The notes below the pieces were generated by a model, which saw only the letters and a program-made list of their open reading frames with translations, was not told the origin of the DNA and made no database searches. Positions 27,820 to 37,203 of a stretch of DNA of 64,000 nt are shown here, piece after piece; the stretch's first letter is position 1, and the number at the start of each line of letters is the position of its first letter. The position numbers were made by a program, and so were the translations under genes. Source of the DNA: Glycocaulis sp. (lineage in GTDB: Bacteria > Pseudomonadota > Alphaproteobacteria > Caulobacterales > Maricaulaceae); NCBI GenBank assembly GCA_022565665.1, contig JAIUMI010000010.1, positions 1 through 64,000 of the forward strand. Direction: 5' to 3'.

Positions 27820-28728
27820 CTACTGCGCCGTCTCGTTCTGCCAGAGCCGGACCTGTTCCAGCAGGAATTCGCGGAAGGCGGCAATGCGCCGTGAGCCCTT
27901 AAGTTCCTCGGGGTAAACCAGATATACCTCGAACGGCGGGCCGTCGATATCCGGCAGCACGCGGATCAGGGCCGGGTTTTCCCGCGCCACATAGTCGGGC
28001 AGGCCGCACAGGCCGAATCCGGCTTCCGCCGCCCGCATCATCGCCTTGATCGTGTTGGCCTCGATAATCGGGGTGCGCGGCGAAGTGCCGCTCTCCTGGC
28101 CGATCGTCAGCTGCCAGTTCAGATTGGGGATGGGCGCGAGATGCTTCGGCCCGTAGGCGATGAACTGATGGCCGCGGTCGAGATCGGCCAGCGTCTGCGG
28201 CGTGCCATGCTGATCAAGATACTCGCGCGAGGCATAGAGATGCTGCTCCACATCCATCAGCCGGCGCTGCACCAGATCGTTCTGTGTGGAAGACCAGGGC
28301 CGGATCGCGATATCGGCTTCGAGGCCCGCCAGATCCAGCTCGTGATCGGCCAGCAGCAAGCGCAGGCGGATTTTGGGATATTGCGCGAAAAAACCCTTCA
28401 GGCGCGGGACCAGCCAGATGGACCCGAAGGCAGTCGGCGCGGTTATGCGCAGTGAGCCGGTAGGCTTGTCGCGGCTGTCCTGCACGCGCGCTTCGGCGAC
28501 CGCAACGCGGTTAGAGATTTCCTTGGCCGCGTCGAAGAGGAGCCGTCCCGGCTCGGTCAGGAGCAGGCCGCGCGCATGGCGGTGAAACAGCTTGATGTCC
28601 AGCTCGCCTTCCAGCGCCGTGATCTGGCGGCTTACGGCAGACTGCGACATGCCAAGGCTTTCCGCGGCCCCGGTCAGCGACCCGGCCTCGGCAGCGGCGT
28701 GAAAGGTTTTGAGCTTGTCCCAATCCAT
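27820..28728 (-). CDS. LysR-family transcriptional regulator
   Basis: 302 residues. The N-terminal winged helix-turn-helix spans residues 1-60 (WDKLKTFHAAAEAGSLTGAA, SQSAVSRQITALE). A periplasmic-binding-like effector domain follows (about 90-295), starting at GSLRITAPTAFGSIWLVPRL. It lies 33 bases beyond the ABC permease on the same strand. A LysR gene near trxB is a familiar alphaproteobacterial arrangement, but the ligand and targets are unknown. Confidence 0.88.
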   Translation of the reverse strand: MDWDKLKTFHAAAEAGSLTGAAESLGMSQSAVSRQITALEGELDIKLFHRHARGLLLTEPGRLLFDAAKEISNRVAVAEARVQDSRDKPTGSLRITAPTAFGSIWLVPRLKGFFAQYPKIRLRLLLADHELDLAGLEADIAIRPWSSTQNDLVQRRLMDVEQHLYASREYLDQHGTPQTLADLDRGHQFIAYGPKHLAPIPNLNWQLTIGQESGTSPRTPIIEANTIKAMMRAAEAGFGLCGLPDYVARENPALIRVLPDIDGPPFEVYLVYPEELKGSRRIAAFREFLLEQVRLWQNETAQ

Positions 28729-28761
28729 GGCGGGTGACGTTAGAGAGGTTCGCTCCGTTCG

Positions 28762-30021
28762 TCAGGTGCGAATTGTCATCCCGTCTGCCAGTGAATTGCG
28801 GAAAGCCGCCCAGGCCGGAATGAAGCCGAGAATGGCCGATGCGCCGGTCACCAGGCCGATCAGGGAGAGATCGAACAGTCCAGGCAGGGTCTCGGTCAGA
28901 TGCACGCCATATTGCTGTTCGAGCACGGGCGCGCCTGCGGCCAGAACGCCATAGGTGAGGCCCGTCCCGATCACTGCGCCGGTAAAGGCCAGAAGCGCGC
29001 TTTCGCTGACCATGAGCGTGAAGATATGGCCCGGCCGTGCGCCCAGCGCGCGCAGTATCGCCATTTCGCGGCGCCGCTCATTGAGGCTCGTCAGGATGGC
29101 GGTGAGGATGCAGATCAGGCCCATCAGCACCACGAAGGCGGCCACGGCGGCGAGCGTGCGCTCGGCCACGCCCACCACGCTCCAGAGCTGGGACAGGGCA
29201 ACGCCCGGAATGATCGCCTGCAACGGCTCCACCCGGTAGGTGTTGATCTGGCGTTGCAGGCGCAGGGCCGCGACCGGGGTTTCCAGTCCGACGAGGAAGG
29301 CCGTGATCTGGTCCGGCGACAGATCCATCGCCAGCAATTCTTCCACTGACAATGTGGTGCCCGCTCCGGTCGGGCCTTCCAGATGGATTGCCTCGATCGC
29401 TTCAAGGCTGACAAAGACGGAGCGGTCCACCGGCGTGCCGGTGGGGCTGAGTATGCCGACAATCTCGAACGGGTTGTTGTCATGTTCGACAAAGCTCACC
29501 CGGCCTGTGCCATGGGCGACGACGATCTCCTGACCGAGTGAATAGCCAAGCTCGCGCGCAACGCTCGCCCCGATCACGGTGTCGAACAGAGCGTCCAGCG
29601 GGCGGCCTTCGGCAAATTCCAGCTGGCGCCGTCCGGCATAGCGGTAATGCTCGAAATAGCGGTTATCGGTGCCCACCACACGGAAACCGGCATGGGAATC
29701 ACCCAGAGAGATCGGCACCGTCCACGCCACGCCCGGCGCGTTGGCGATCTGCTGATAGGTTTCCCAGGTGATGTTGTTGGTCGCGTCCCCGATATGGAAG
29801 ATCGAGTAGAGCAACAGGTTCACCGGGCTGGAGCGTGCGCCGACGATCAGGTCGGTGCCGGAGATCGTGTTCTCAAAGCTCGCCCGCGCACCATGGCGCA
29901 CCTTCTCCACGCCGAGGAACAGCGTCATCGCGATGGCGACGGTCAGGATGGTCAGAAGCGCCGTTCCGCGCCGGTTTGCAATCGAGCGGATAGCGAGCGA
30001 GAGAATCGGAAAGCGGGTCAT
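28762..30021 (-). CDS. ABC transporter permease, FtsX/MacB type
   Basis: 419 residues. One N-terminal membrane segment (RGTALLTILTVAIAMTLFLG), a large periplasmic MacB-core-like domain (about 45-275), then three membrane segments with an FtsX domain (LAAVAAFVVLMGLICILTAIL, MVSESALLAFTGAVIGTGL, SLIGLVTGASAILGFIPAW). This type uses ATP to do mechanical work on periplasmic lipids, lipoproteins or peptides (LolCDE/MacB class). It overlaps the ATPase gene by 4 bases. Substrate unknown. Confidence 0.87.
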   Translation of the reverse strand: MTRFPILSLAIRSIANRRGTALLTILTVAIAMTLFLGVEKVRHGARASFENTISGTDLIVGARSSPVNLLLYSIFHIGDATNNITWETYQQIANAPGVAWTVPISLGDSHAGFRVVGTDNRYFEHYRYAGRRQLEFAEGRPLDALFDTVIGASVARELGYSLGQEIVVAHGTGRVSFVEHDNNPFEIVGILSPTGTPVDRSVFVSLEAIEAIHLEGPTGAGTTLSVEELLAMDLSPDQITAFLVGLETPVAALRLQRQINTYRVEPLQAIIPGVALSQLWSVVGVAERTLAAVAAFVVLMGLICILTAILTSLNERRREMAILRALGARPGHIFTLMVSESALLAFTGAVIGTGLTYGVLAAGAPVLEQQYGVHLTETLPGLFDLSLIGLVTGASAILGFIPAWAAFRNSLADGMTIRT

Positions 30022-30719
30022 GTGGCCGCTCCGTTCATCTGCGACAGGTCAAGCGCGCGGTCAAACCGGTCCGCGAGGCTGCCATCATGGCTGACGAAGA
30101 GAAGCGCCGCGCCGCTGGCCGTGCATTCCTCGATCAGCAGCGACAGGAAGGCATCGCGCGCATCGGCATCGAGCGCCGAGGTCGGTTCGTCCGCCAGTAC
30201 GAGGCCCGGCTTGCCGATAAGGGCGCGGGCGGCGGCCACCCGCTGCTGCTGGCCTACCGAGAGGGCGGTAGGCGGGCTGGACCAGTAACGATCCGGATCG
30301 AGCTGCAGGCGCGCCATCAGGCGGCGCGCTTCTTTCTCCGCGCCGCCGGCTTCTGCGCAGGCCTTGCGGCGGCGGGCCGAAAACCGTGTGGGCAGCATCA
30401 CGTTCGCGCCGGCCGGCATGTAGGGCAGGAGGTTGAACATCTGGAAGATGACGCCCAACCGTTCGGCGCGGAACGCATCGCGCTTGCCGCCAGAAAGGGT
30501 GGAGACGGGGCTGCCCAGCACGTCGATACGCCCTTCATCCGGCGTCATCACGCCCGCGATCAGGCCGAGAAGGGTGGACTTGCCGGACCCGCTTGCGCCT
30601 TTCAGGAAGACACGCTCGCCTGCCTCGACCCGGAACTCGTCCAGATCCAGCACGACCGGGGCGGAGCGCTTATAGGCAAAACGCACGCCCTCAAGCGATA
30701 TGGCAGGTGCTTGGTTCAC
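30018..30719 (-). CDS. ABC transporter ATP-binding protein, MacB/LolD type
   Basis: 233 residues with Walker A GASGSGKST (about 38-46), the Q-loop region IFQMFNLLPYM, ABC signature LSVGQQQRVAAARAL and Walker B PGLVLADEPTSALD. It is the ATPase of the FtsX-type permease that follows. Four-base overlaps at both ends join it to trxB before and the permease after, so the three genes are translated from one message. Confidence 0.92.
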   Translation of the reverse strand: MNQAPAISLEGVRFAYKRSAPVVLDLDEFRVEAGERVFLKGASGSGKSTLLGLIAGVMTPDEGRIDVLGSPVSTLSGGKRDAFRAERLGVIFQMFNLLPYMPAGANVMLPTRFSARRRKACAEAGGAEKEARRLMARLQLDPDRYWSSPPTALSVGQQQRVAAARALIGKPGLVLADEPTSALDADARDAFLSLLIEECTASGAALLFVSHDGSLADRFDRALDLSQMNGAAT

Positions 30720-31705
30720 GCTGCGTCGGATTTGGCCGCTTTGCCGGCGCTGGCGGCGTGGTGCTCGGCTTCAGCGAGCCAGCGCTCGGCTTCGAGCGCC
30801 GCCATGCAGCCCATGCCCGCAGCCGTGACGGCCTGGCGGTAGATATCATCGGTCACATCACCTGCAGCGAAGACGCCGGGAATGGAGGTCGCGGTAGAGT
30901 CGGGCTCCGTAACCAGATAGCCGCCCTCCTTCATCTCCAGCTGGCCTTCGAACAGCGAGGTGGCGGGCGCGTGGCCAATGGCAACGAACACACCGTCGCA
31001 GGCCAGCTTGGTCTCTTCGCCGGTCTTGATGTTCTTCACCCGAACGCCGGTAACGCCCGGCACCTCGCCCTCGGCGAGGATCTCTTCCACCACGCTGTCC
31101 CAGATCACCTCGATCTTTTCATTATCGAACAGGCGCGCCTGCGCGATCTTTTCCGCGCGCAAGGCGTCGCGGCGGTGGATCAGGGTCACCTTGCTGGCAA
31201 AGCGGGTAAGGAAGAGGGCTTCCTCCACGGCCGTATTGCCGCCGCCAACCACCACGACTTCCTTGCCGCGATAGAAAAACCCGTCACAGGTCGCGCACGC
31301 CGAAACACCAAAGCCTTGCAATTGCTGCTCGCTCTCAAGGCCCAGCCATTTGGCGCTGGCCCCGGTCGCGATGATCACGGTGTCGGCAGTGTAGACCGTG
31401 CCGCTATCGCCTTTCAGGGTGAAGGGTCGCTTGGAGAGATCGGCTTCGGTGATGATGTCGGCGATGATTTCCGCGCCGACATGTTCGGCCTGCGCCTTCA
31501 TCTGCTCCATCAGCCAGGGGCCTTCGATGACGCTGGCAAAGCCTGGATAGTTTTCCACCTCATGGGTGATGGTCAGCTGGCCGCCCGGCTGCAGACCGGC
31601 AATCACCAGCGGGGACAGCATGGCCCGCGCGGCATAGATCGCAGCCGTGTAGCCGGCCGAACCGGACCCGATGATGACGACTTTGGAATGGCGGGTCTGG
31701 CTCAT
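30716..31705 (-). CDS. trxB: Thioredoxin-disulfide reductase
   Basis: 329 residues, FAD/NADPH enzyme reducing thioredoxin in the cytosol. FAD-binding IIGSGSAGYTAAIYAARA is at the N-terminus, the redox-active CATC at Cys137/Cys140, NADPH-binding VVVGGGNTAVEEALFLT after it, and the C-terminal FAD motif GVFAAGDVTDDIYRQAVTAAG. It heads an overlapping operon with an ABC transporter and is followed by lysR. Confidence 0.95.
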   Translation of the reverse strand: MSQTRHSKVVIIGSGSAGYTAAIYAARAMLSPLVIAGLQPGGQLTITHEVENYPGFASVIEGPWLMEQMKAQAEHVGAEIIADIITEADLSKRPFTLKGDSGTVYTADTVIIATGASAKWLGLESEQQLQGFGVSACATCDGFFYRGKEVVVVGGGNTAVEEALFLTRFASKVTLIHRRDALRAEKIAQARLFDNEKIEVIWDSVVEEILAEGEVPGVTGVRVKNIKTGEETKLACDGVFVAIGHAPATSLFEGQLEMKEGGYLVTEPDSTATSIPGVFAAGDVTDDIYRQAVTAAGMGCMAALEAERWLAEAEHHAASAGKAAKSDAA

Positions 31706-31766
31706 GGCGGGCGGTGTCCTCTTGGGTATCGCGTTATGGGCAGGTTCGTGCGGGGATAATGAAAGG

Positions 31767-32270
31767 TTACTGTGCGGATTCGGCGTTGTCCGTCTCGCCT
31801 AGCAGGCGGTCCAGCCAGCCTTCGTGCCAGTCAAGGCCGGGATAGGCGTCGTCAATCTGGTCGCGTGCGATCTCGCCTGCGCGGATACGGGCTGCGGCAT
31901 GAATGTGGGACGCGCGCACGGCCCCGCCGCACATCAGCACGACCGGCCCATCGGCTTCAGACAGGATATGCGCGACCGTATCAGTTGCTTCCGCACCGGT
32001 GGAAAACCAGACCGGAACATGGGCATAGATCATCCCGCTATCGGTGACGCTGGCAGCGAAATCAAAGCCGAGCGCTTCCATTTCCGCTTCGGTCAGCAGA
32101 TTGATGACGGTGGTCTGGCCGTCACGGGCCCAGGAACTGGCAGAGCTGGCATCGGGCCGCGCTTCAAAGCGCACATCGTCGTGGACCGGCGTCATCTGAC
32201 CTTCCTGCGCCAGCGCGGCGGGCGAAAGGCAGGCGGCAAGGAGGGTGCTGGCAAGGATCGGGCGGAGCAT
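31767..32270 (-). CDS. Secreted DUF442-like phosphatase/rhodanese-fold protein
   Basis: 167 residues from the ATG at 32270, which has GGGAGA upstream and opens a signal peptide (MLRPILASTLLAACLSPAALA). The mature part resembles DUF442-type phosphatases: TVINLLTEAEMEALGFD early, then VPVWF and the loop LMCGGAVRASHI in place of the usual C-R-S-G-x-R. A Cys and an Arg four residues later are kept, so activity is possible but unproven. A longer frame starts at 32303. Substrate unknown. Confidence 0.6.
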   Translation of the reverse strand: MLRPILASTLLAACLSPAALAQEGQMTPVHDDVRFEARPDASSASSWARDGQTTVINLLTEAEMEALGFDFAASVTDSGMIYAHVPVWFSTGAEATDTVAHILSEADGPVVLMCGGAVRASHIHAAARIRAGEIARDQIDDAYPGLDWHEGWLDRLLGETDNAESAQ

Positions 32271-32308
32271 GGCTGTCTCCCGTTTGGCGGGCATGAGTAT
32301 CAAGCCTG

Positions 32309-33262
32309 TCAGATGTCACCTTTGCGGGCCATGATTTCAAGCACGCCCTGCGCCGCCCTCTCGGTTTCGTGAAGTGGCTCATAGGTCCAGCTGTCCAGCC
32401 GTCCCAGCCAGGGCCGCACGCTGCCATGGGCTTCCAGCGCACTGTAGAGCCGGGCAAACTTGCCGGGCTTGCCGTCCAGCTTCAGCCGGTAGACAGGCGT
32501 TCCCGTAGCGGCGGCTTCGGTGAGCATGTTGGTGGAGTCTTCGGTAACGAAAATCCAGTCCGCCCCGCCCAGAAACGCGAAATAGGGGTTGGGCCCGTCT
32601 CCGGTGTGCAGCCACACTCCCTCATCGTCCGCAAACGCCTCCAGAAGGGCCGCTGAGAGCCGTTCCGGGGTCCGCCTGGACGTTGTGACCATCAGACCGA
32701 GACCGCGTTTCCTGAGGCTTCTGAGCAGGTTTAGAAGCGCATCGCCCGTATCGTCCGTCAGGCGGTGGTGTCTGGATTCCCCGCCGATCAGCACCGCCGC
32801 GCGCGGGGCGGGCAGGCCGGCTATTTTGCCGGCAAAGCTGCGCTCGGCCTCGTCCAGCCTTTCGCGCGTCACCCGGTTGGGAGAGCCTATGGTGGAAAGC
32901 CCGTTCTTCGCCCGCATCCGGTCATGCTCCGGCGCAATGATGAGATCAAAGCGGTGATGGGCGGTTTTGGGGTCCTGCACATAGACAAACAAGGCGTTGG
33001 GGAAGGCGCGGCGATGTTCGGACGCGGCGCGCACGGCCGCCATGCCGCACCCGATCCATATATCCGGCGCGATGGGGCCGGGGTCGGGCAGTTCGCCGGT
33101 GCGCGGCACCTGAACGGGAAGGATACGAAGCGGGATGTGGCGCGACAGGGCCTCGGCGAGGCCCAGCACCTGGTTTTCCATGCCGCGCCTGCCGTCGGTG
33201 ACTACGAAGCAGGCGCGTTCAGGTGTGCGGGCAGGGCGGCCTGGTTCGCCAGCCCCTGCCAT
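32309..33262 (-). CDS. ELM1-like nucleotide-diphospho-sugar-type glycosyltransferase-fold protein
   Basis: About 317 residues of the bacterial family annotated as mitochondrial fission ELM1-like. The opening FVVTDGRRGMENQVLGLAEAL and the middle APRAAVLIGGESRHHRLTDD, with VTEDSTNMLTEAAATGTPVY near the end, match the family and suggest a GT-B-like fold. Its bacterial role is not established; envelope glycolipid chemistry is a guess. The ATG at 33262 follows greA's stop with GGAA in range; an ATG at 33274 would overlap greA by 10 bases. Confidence 0.78.
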   Translation of the reverse strand: MAGAGEPGRPARTPERACFVVTDGRRGMENQVLGLAEALSRHIPLRILPVQVPRTGELPDPGPIAPDIWIGCGMAAVRAASEHRRAFPNALFVYVQDPKTAHHRFDLIIAPEHDRMRAKNGLSTIGSPNRVTRERLDEAERSFAGKIAGLPAPRAAVLIGGESRHHRLTDDTGDALLNLLRSLRKRGLGLMVTTSRRTPERLSAALLEAFADDEGVWLHTGDGPNPYFAFLGGADWIFVTEDSTNMLTEAAATGTPVYRLKLDGKPGKFARLYSALEAHGSVRPWLGRLDSWTYEPLHETERAAQGVLEIMARKGDI

Positions 33263-33264
33263 GC

Positions 33265-33738
33265 CTATTTCCATTCCACTTTGAGAATTTCGTAGGTCTT
33301 CAGCCCGCCCGGCGCGTTCACCTCCACGACATCGCCCGTTTCCTTGTTGATCAGGGCACGCGCAATGGGGGAGGAGACGGAAATCTTGCCTGATTTCACG
33401 TCGGCCTCGTCCTCGCCGACGATCTTGTAGGTGGCCTCGGCCTCGGTGTCCTCGTCCACCACGGTAACGGTGGCGCCGAACTTCACCTGCTCACCCGACA
33501 TGCGGGACACATCAATAATCTGCGCGCGGGCAAGCTTGTCCTCAAGCTCGACCACCCGGCCTTCAATCCAGCTCTGGCGCTCCTTGGCCGCGTGATATTC
33601 CGCGTTCTCAGACAGATCGCCATGGTCGCGCGCCTCGGAGATCGCCTGGATCACCGCGGGACGTTCAACCGATTTGAGATGCTTCAATTCATCGTCGAGG
33701 GCCCGGTGACCCTCGGCGGTCATAGGGATTTTTTGCAT
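33265..33738 (-). CDS. greA: Transcription elongation factor GreA
   Basis: 157 residues, normal length. The N-terminal coiled coil carries the acidic tip for stimulating RNA polymerase cleavage ([21 protein letters not shown], residues about 34-54). The C-terminal FKBP-like domain ends with [23 protein letters not shown]. The start is the ATG at 33738 ([10 protein letters not shown]); an upstream in-frame codon at 33783 is unlikely. Directly upstream of the ELM1-like gene on the same strand. Confidence 0.95.
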   Translation of the reverse strand: MQKIPMTAEGHRALDDELKHLKSVERPAVIQAISEARDHGDLSENAEYHAAKERQSWIEGRVVELEDKLARAQIIDVSRMSGEQVKFGATVTVVDEDTEAEATYKIVGEDEADVKSGKISVSSPIARALINKETGDVVEVNAPGGLKTYEILKVEWK

Positions 33739-33826
33739 AGGGAAGGACTCGTTTCTTTTTCCGCCTGCGAGCGTAAGACCCAAATGAGCCCGCTATCAAG
33801 CGTTCTGTGCGTTCATGGGGAACGGC

Positions 33827-36800
33827 CTAATAACGATAGGATTGCAGGGCGCGCGGTTCAAGCTCTCCTGCATCGATCGCGGCGATGGCCTTCACGGCGG
33901 CCCGGCTGGCAGAAGCGGTCGTGTAGCAGGGCACTTTCAGCTCCAGCGCGGTGCGGCGGATGGAGTAGGAGTCGATCTGGCTCTGGCGGCCTTCGGTCGT
34001 GTTGAAGATGAGCTGGACCTCGCCATTCTTGATCGCGTCCACAATGTGCGGGCGGCCTTCAAACACCTTGTTGATCCGGGTCACCGGCACACCGGCATCG
34101 GCCAGCGTCTTTGCCGTGCCGCCGGTGGCAAGGATCGACAGCCCCAGCTCGGTCAGCTGGCGGCAGGGCTCGATCATCTGCGCCTTGTCGGATTCTTTCA
34201 GCGACACGAAGACCGTGCCCGAACGCGGCAGACGCACGCCTGCGCCCAGCTGCGCCTTGGCGAAGGCCGCTTCAAAGCGCATGTCGATACCCATCACCTC
34301 GCCGGTGGAGCGCATTTCCGGGCCAAGCACCGGATCCACGCCGGGGAAGCGGGCAAACGGCATCACCGCTTCCTTCACGGCGACGTGCTCAGGCGTGTCG
34401 TTCCAGACCTTGAAGCTGGACAGTTTCTCGCCCGCCATCACCTTGGCCGCGATAGCCGCAATCGGTGTGCCGATCGCCTTGGCGACGAAGGGCACGGTGC
34501 GGCTGGCGCGCGGATTGACTTCCAGAACGAAAATCTCCCCGTCCTTCACCGCGTATTGCACGTTCATCAGACCCTTCACGCCGATGGCCTTTGCCAGCGC
34601 TTCGGTTTCCCGGCGCAACTCGGCAATGGTCTCCTGGGGCAGGGAATGGGGCGGGATGGAGCAGGCGCTGTCGCCCGAATGCACCCCGGCTTCCTCGATA
34701 TGCTCCATGACGCCGGCGATGCGCACTTCCTCGCCATCGCATACCGCATCGACATCCACCTCCGACGCGTCGGTCAGATAGCGGTCGAGCAGAAGCGGGC
34801 TGTCGCCGGAAACGTGAACGGCGGCGCGGATATAGCGTTCAAGGCTTTCCTGATCGCGCACGATCTCCATGGCCCGGCCGCCGAGCACGAAGGAGGGACG
34901 CAGCACGAGCGGGAAGCCCAGCTCCTTGGCGCGTTCCAGCGCTTCGTCTTCAGAGCGTACGATGGCATTGGGCGGCTGTCGCAGATCCAGCTTGTCCAGC
35001 AGCGCCTTGAAGCGCTCGCGGTCTTCGGCCAGATCGATCGCGTCCGGGGTGGTGCCAAGGATCGGGATGCCGGCCTTTTCCAGTGCGCTGGCAAGCTTCA
35101 GCGGGGTCTGCCCGCCATACTGCACGACGACGCCCAGAAGCGTGCCATTGGCGCGCTCTGTTTCGATCAGTTCGAGCACATCCTCGTCGGTCAGCGGCTC
35201 GAAATAGAGCCGGTCGGCCGTGTCGTAATCGGTGGAGACGGTTTCCGGGTTGCAGTTCACCATGATGGACTCAATGCCCATCTCGGCGAACGCGAACGCG
35301 GCGTGGCAGCAGCAATAGTCAAACTCGATGCCCTGACCGATCCGGTTCGGCCCGCCGCCGAGGATGATTGCCTTCTTCGCCCCGGTGGGGCGGCTCTCGC
35401 ACCCGCCGGTCTCGTAGCTGGAATACATGTAGGCGGTGGGGGTGGCGAACTCGGCGGCGCAGGTGTCCACGCGCTTGTAGACCGGGCGAACACCCAGGGC
35501 GCGGCGCGCCTCGCACACCTTGGCTTCGCGCTGCTTTGTCAGCTGGGCAAGGCGCTTGTCGGAAAAGCCCATCGCTTTAAGGCGGCGGAAGCCTTGCGCA
35601 TCGCCGGGCAGGCCCAGCGTCTGTACCTCTTCCTCCACATGCACGATCTCCTCGATCTGGCGCAGGAACCAGGGCTCGTAGGAACAGGCGGCGTTCACCT
35701 CATCAACGCTCAGTCCCTCGCGGAAGGCCTGCGCGATGACCAGCAGCCGGTCAGGGGAGGGACGTGACAGCCCGGCCAGAATGGCCTGACGGCGGCCTTC
35801 GGGACTGTCTGCGGTCTCGACCCCCTCGATCTCGATCTCGTCAAACCCGCACAGGCCCGTCTCCAGGCTGCGCAGCGCCTTCTGCATGCCTTCCTGGAAG
35901 GTGCGGCCCATGGCCATGGCTTCACCCACCGACTTCATGGAGGTGGTCAGCAGGGCCTCGGCGCCGGGATATTTCTCGAACGCGAAGCGCGGGATCTTGG
36001 TGACTACATAGTCGATGGACGGCTCGAAGCTCGCAGGCGTCGCTCCGCCGGTAATGTCGTTGTCGATCTCGTCAAGCGTGTAGCCGACCGCCAGCTTGGC
36101 CGCGACCTTGGCGATGGGAAAGCCGGTGGCTTTCGAGGCCAGCGCAGACGAGCGCGAGACGCGCGGGTTCATCTCGATGACGACCATGCGGCCGTCGGCC
36201 GGGTTCACCGCGAACTGCACGTTCGAGCCGCCGGTTTCCACGCCGATCTCGCGCAGCACCGCAATCGAGGCGGTACGCATGCGCTGGTATTCCTTGTCGG
36301 TCAGCGTCAGGGCCGGGGCGACGGTGATGGAATCGCCCGTGTGCACGCCCATCGGGTCGATATTCTCGATGGAGCAGATGATGATGCAGTTATCCGCCCG
36401 GTCGCGGACCACTTCCATCTCGAACTCTTTCCAGCCGAGCACGCTTTCTTCCACCAGCACTTCATCAACCGGGGACGCAGCGAGACCAGACGCGACGATC
36501 TCGCGGTATTCTTCCACGTTGAAGGCGATGCCGCCGCCCGTGCCGCCGAGCGTGAAGGACGGGCGGATGACAGCCGGCAGGCCCAGCTCCTCCAGAACGG
36601 TTTCGGCTTCGACGAGGGAGTGGACGGTACGCGATTTCGGGCTTTCAAGGCCAATCTTGTCCATCGCGTCGCGGAAGCGCTGACGGTTTTCCGCCTTGTC
36701 GATGACGTCGGCCTTTGCGCCGATCATCTCCACACCGAACAGTTCCAGCACGCCGCGCTTTTCCAGCTCCAGCGCACAGTTGAGCGCGGTCTGCCCGCCC

Positions 36801-37069
36801 ATGGTGGGAAGCAGCGCATCGGGGCGCTCCTTCTCGATCACCTTGGCGACCATTTCCGGCGTGATCGGCTCGATATAGGTGGCGTCGGCCAGGCCCGGAT
36901 CGGTCATGATAGTGGCCGGGTTGGAGTTCACCAGAATGACCCGGTAGCCCTCTTCTTTCAGGGCCTTGACCGCCTGTACGCCCGAATAGTCGAACTCGCA
37001 GGCCTGACCGATGACGATAGGGCCGGCACCGATGATGAGGATGGAGCTGATATCGGTGCGTCTGGGCAT
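33827..37069 (-). CDS. carB: Carbamoyl-phosphate synthase large subunit
   Basis: About 1080 residues, full length. Two ATP-grasp halves make carboxyphosphate and then carbamoyl phosphate. The first half opens with [20 protein letters not shown] and holds [14 protein letters not shown]; the second has [20 protein letters not shown] and [15 protein letters not shown]-terminal MGS-like allosteric domain (about 945-1075) closes it. The ATG at 37069 matches the family ([13 protein letters not shown]); a frame from 37123 is longer. CarA lies 4 kb upstream on the same strand, separated by two unrelated genes. Confidence 0.96.
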   Translation of the reverse strand: MPRRTDISSILIIGAGPIVIGQACEFDYSGVQAVKALKEEGYRVILVNSNPATIMTDPGLADATYIEPITPEMVAKVIEKERPDALLPTMGGQTALNCALELEKRGVLELFGVEMIGAKADVIDKAENRQRFRDAMDKIGLESPKSRTVHSLVEAETVLEELGLPAVIRPSFTLGGTGGGIAFNVEEYREIVASGLAASPVDEVLVEESVLGWKEFEMEVVRDRADNCIIICSIENIDPMGVHTGDSITVAPALTLTDKEYQRMRTASIAVLREIGVETGGSNVQFAVNPADGRMVVIEMNPRVSRSSALASKATGFPIAKVAAKLAVGYTLDEIDNDITGGATPASFEPSIDYVVTKIPRFAFEKYPGAEALLTTSMKSVGEAMAMGRTFQEGMQKALRSLETGLCGFDEIEIEGVETADSPEGRRQAILAGLSRPSPDRLLVIAQAFREGLSVDEVNAACSYEPWFLRQIEEIVHVEEEVQTLGLPGDAQGFRRLKAMGFSDKRLAQLTKQREAKVCEARRALGVRPVYKRVDTCAAEFATPTAYMYSSYETGGCESRPTGAKKAIILGGGPNRIGQGIEFDYCCCHAAFAFAEMGIESIMVNCNPETVSTDYDTADRLYFEPLTDEDVLELIETERANGTLLGVVVQYGGQTPLKLASALEKAGIPILGTTPDAIDLAEDRERFKALLDKLDLRQPPNAIVRSEDEALERAKELGFPLVLRPSFVLGGRAMEIVRDQESLERYIRAAVHVSGDSPLLLDRYLTDASEVDVDAVCDGEEVRIAGVMEHIEEAGVHSGDSACSIPPHSLPQETIAELRRETEALAKAIGVKGLMNVQYAVKDGEIFVLEVNPRASRTVPFVAKAIGTPIAAIAAKVMAGEKLSSFKVWNDTPEHVAVKEAVMPFARFPGVDPVLGPEMRSTGEVMGIDMRFEAAFAKAQLGAGVRLPRSGTVFVSLKESDKAQMIEPCRQLTELGLSILATGGTAKTLADAGVPVTRINKVFEGRPHIVDAIKNGEVQLIFNTTEGRQSQIDSYSIRRTALELKVPCYTTASASRAAVKAIAAIDAGELEPRALQSYRY

Positions 37070-37203
37070 CAGGGGTTCCGTTCTTCTCGCGCGCGCATCC
37101 GCGCCGCCGGGCTTGTGGGGCAAGCCCGGGCGCGGATCGACTCTGATTACATGCTAGAAGCGGGTGTTAGCGCCAATTTGCTCCCGTGGCGAGGGGGTAG
37201 GTG

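Noticed and set aside
26964-27884. 306-codon frame extending the RHH protein upstream
   Set aside because: It crosses the DUF486 gene, a strong terminator and the end of lysR; only the last 74 codons show a domain.
33815-35767. 650-codon plus-strand frame
   Set aside because: Antisense shadow of carB, which is complete and conserved throughout.
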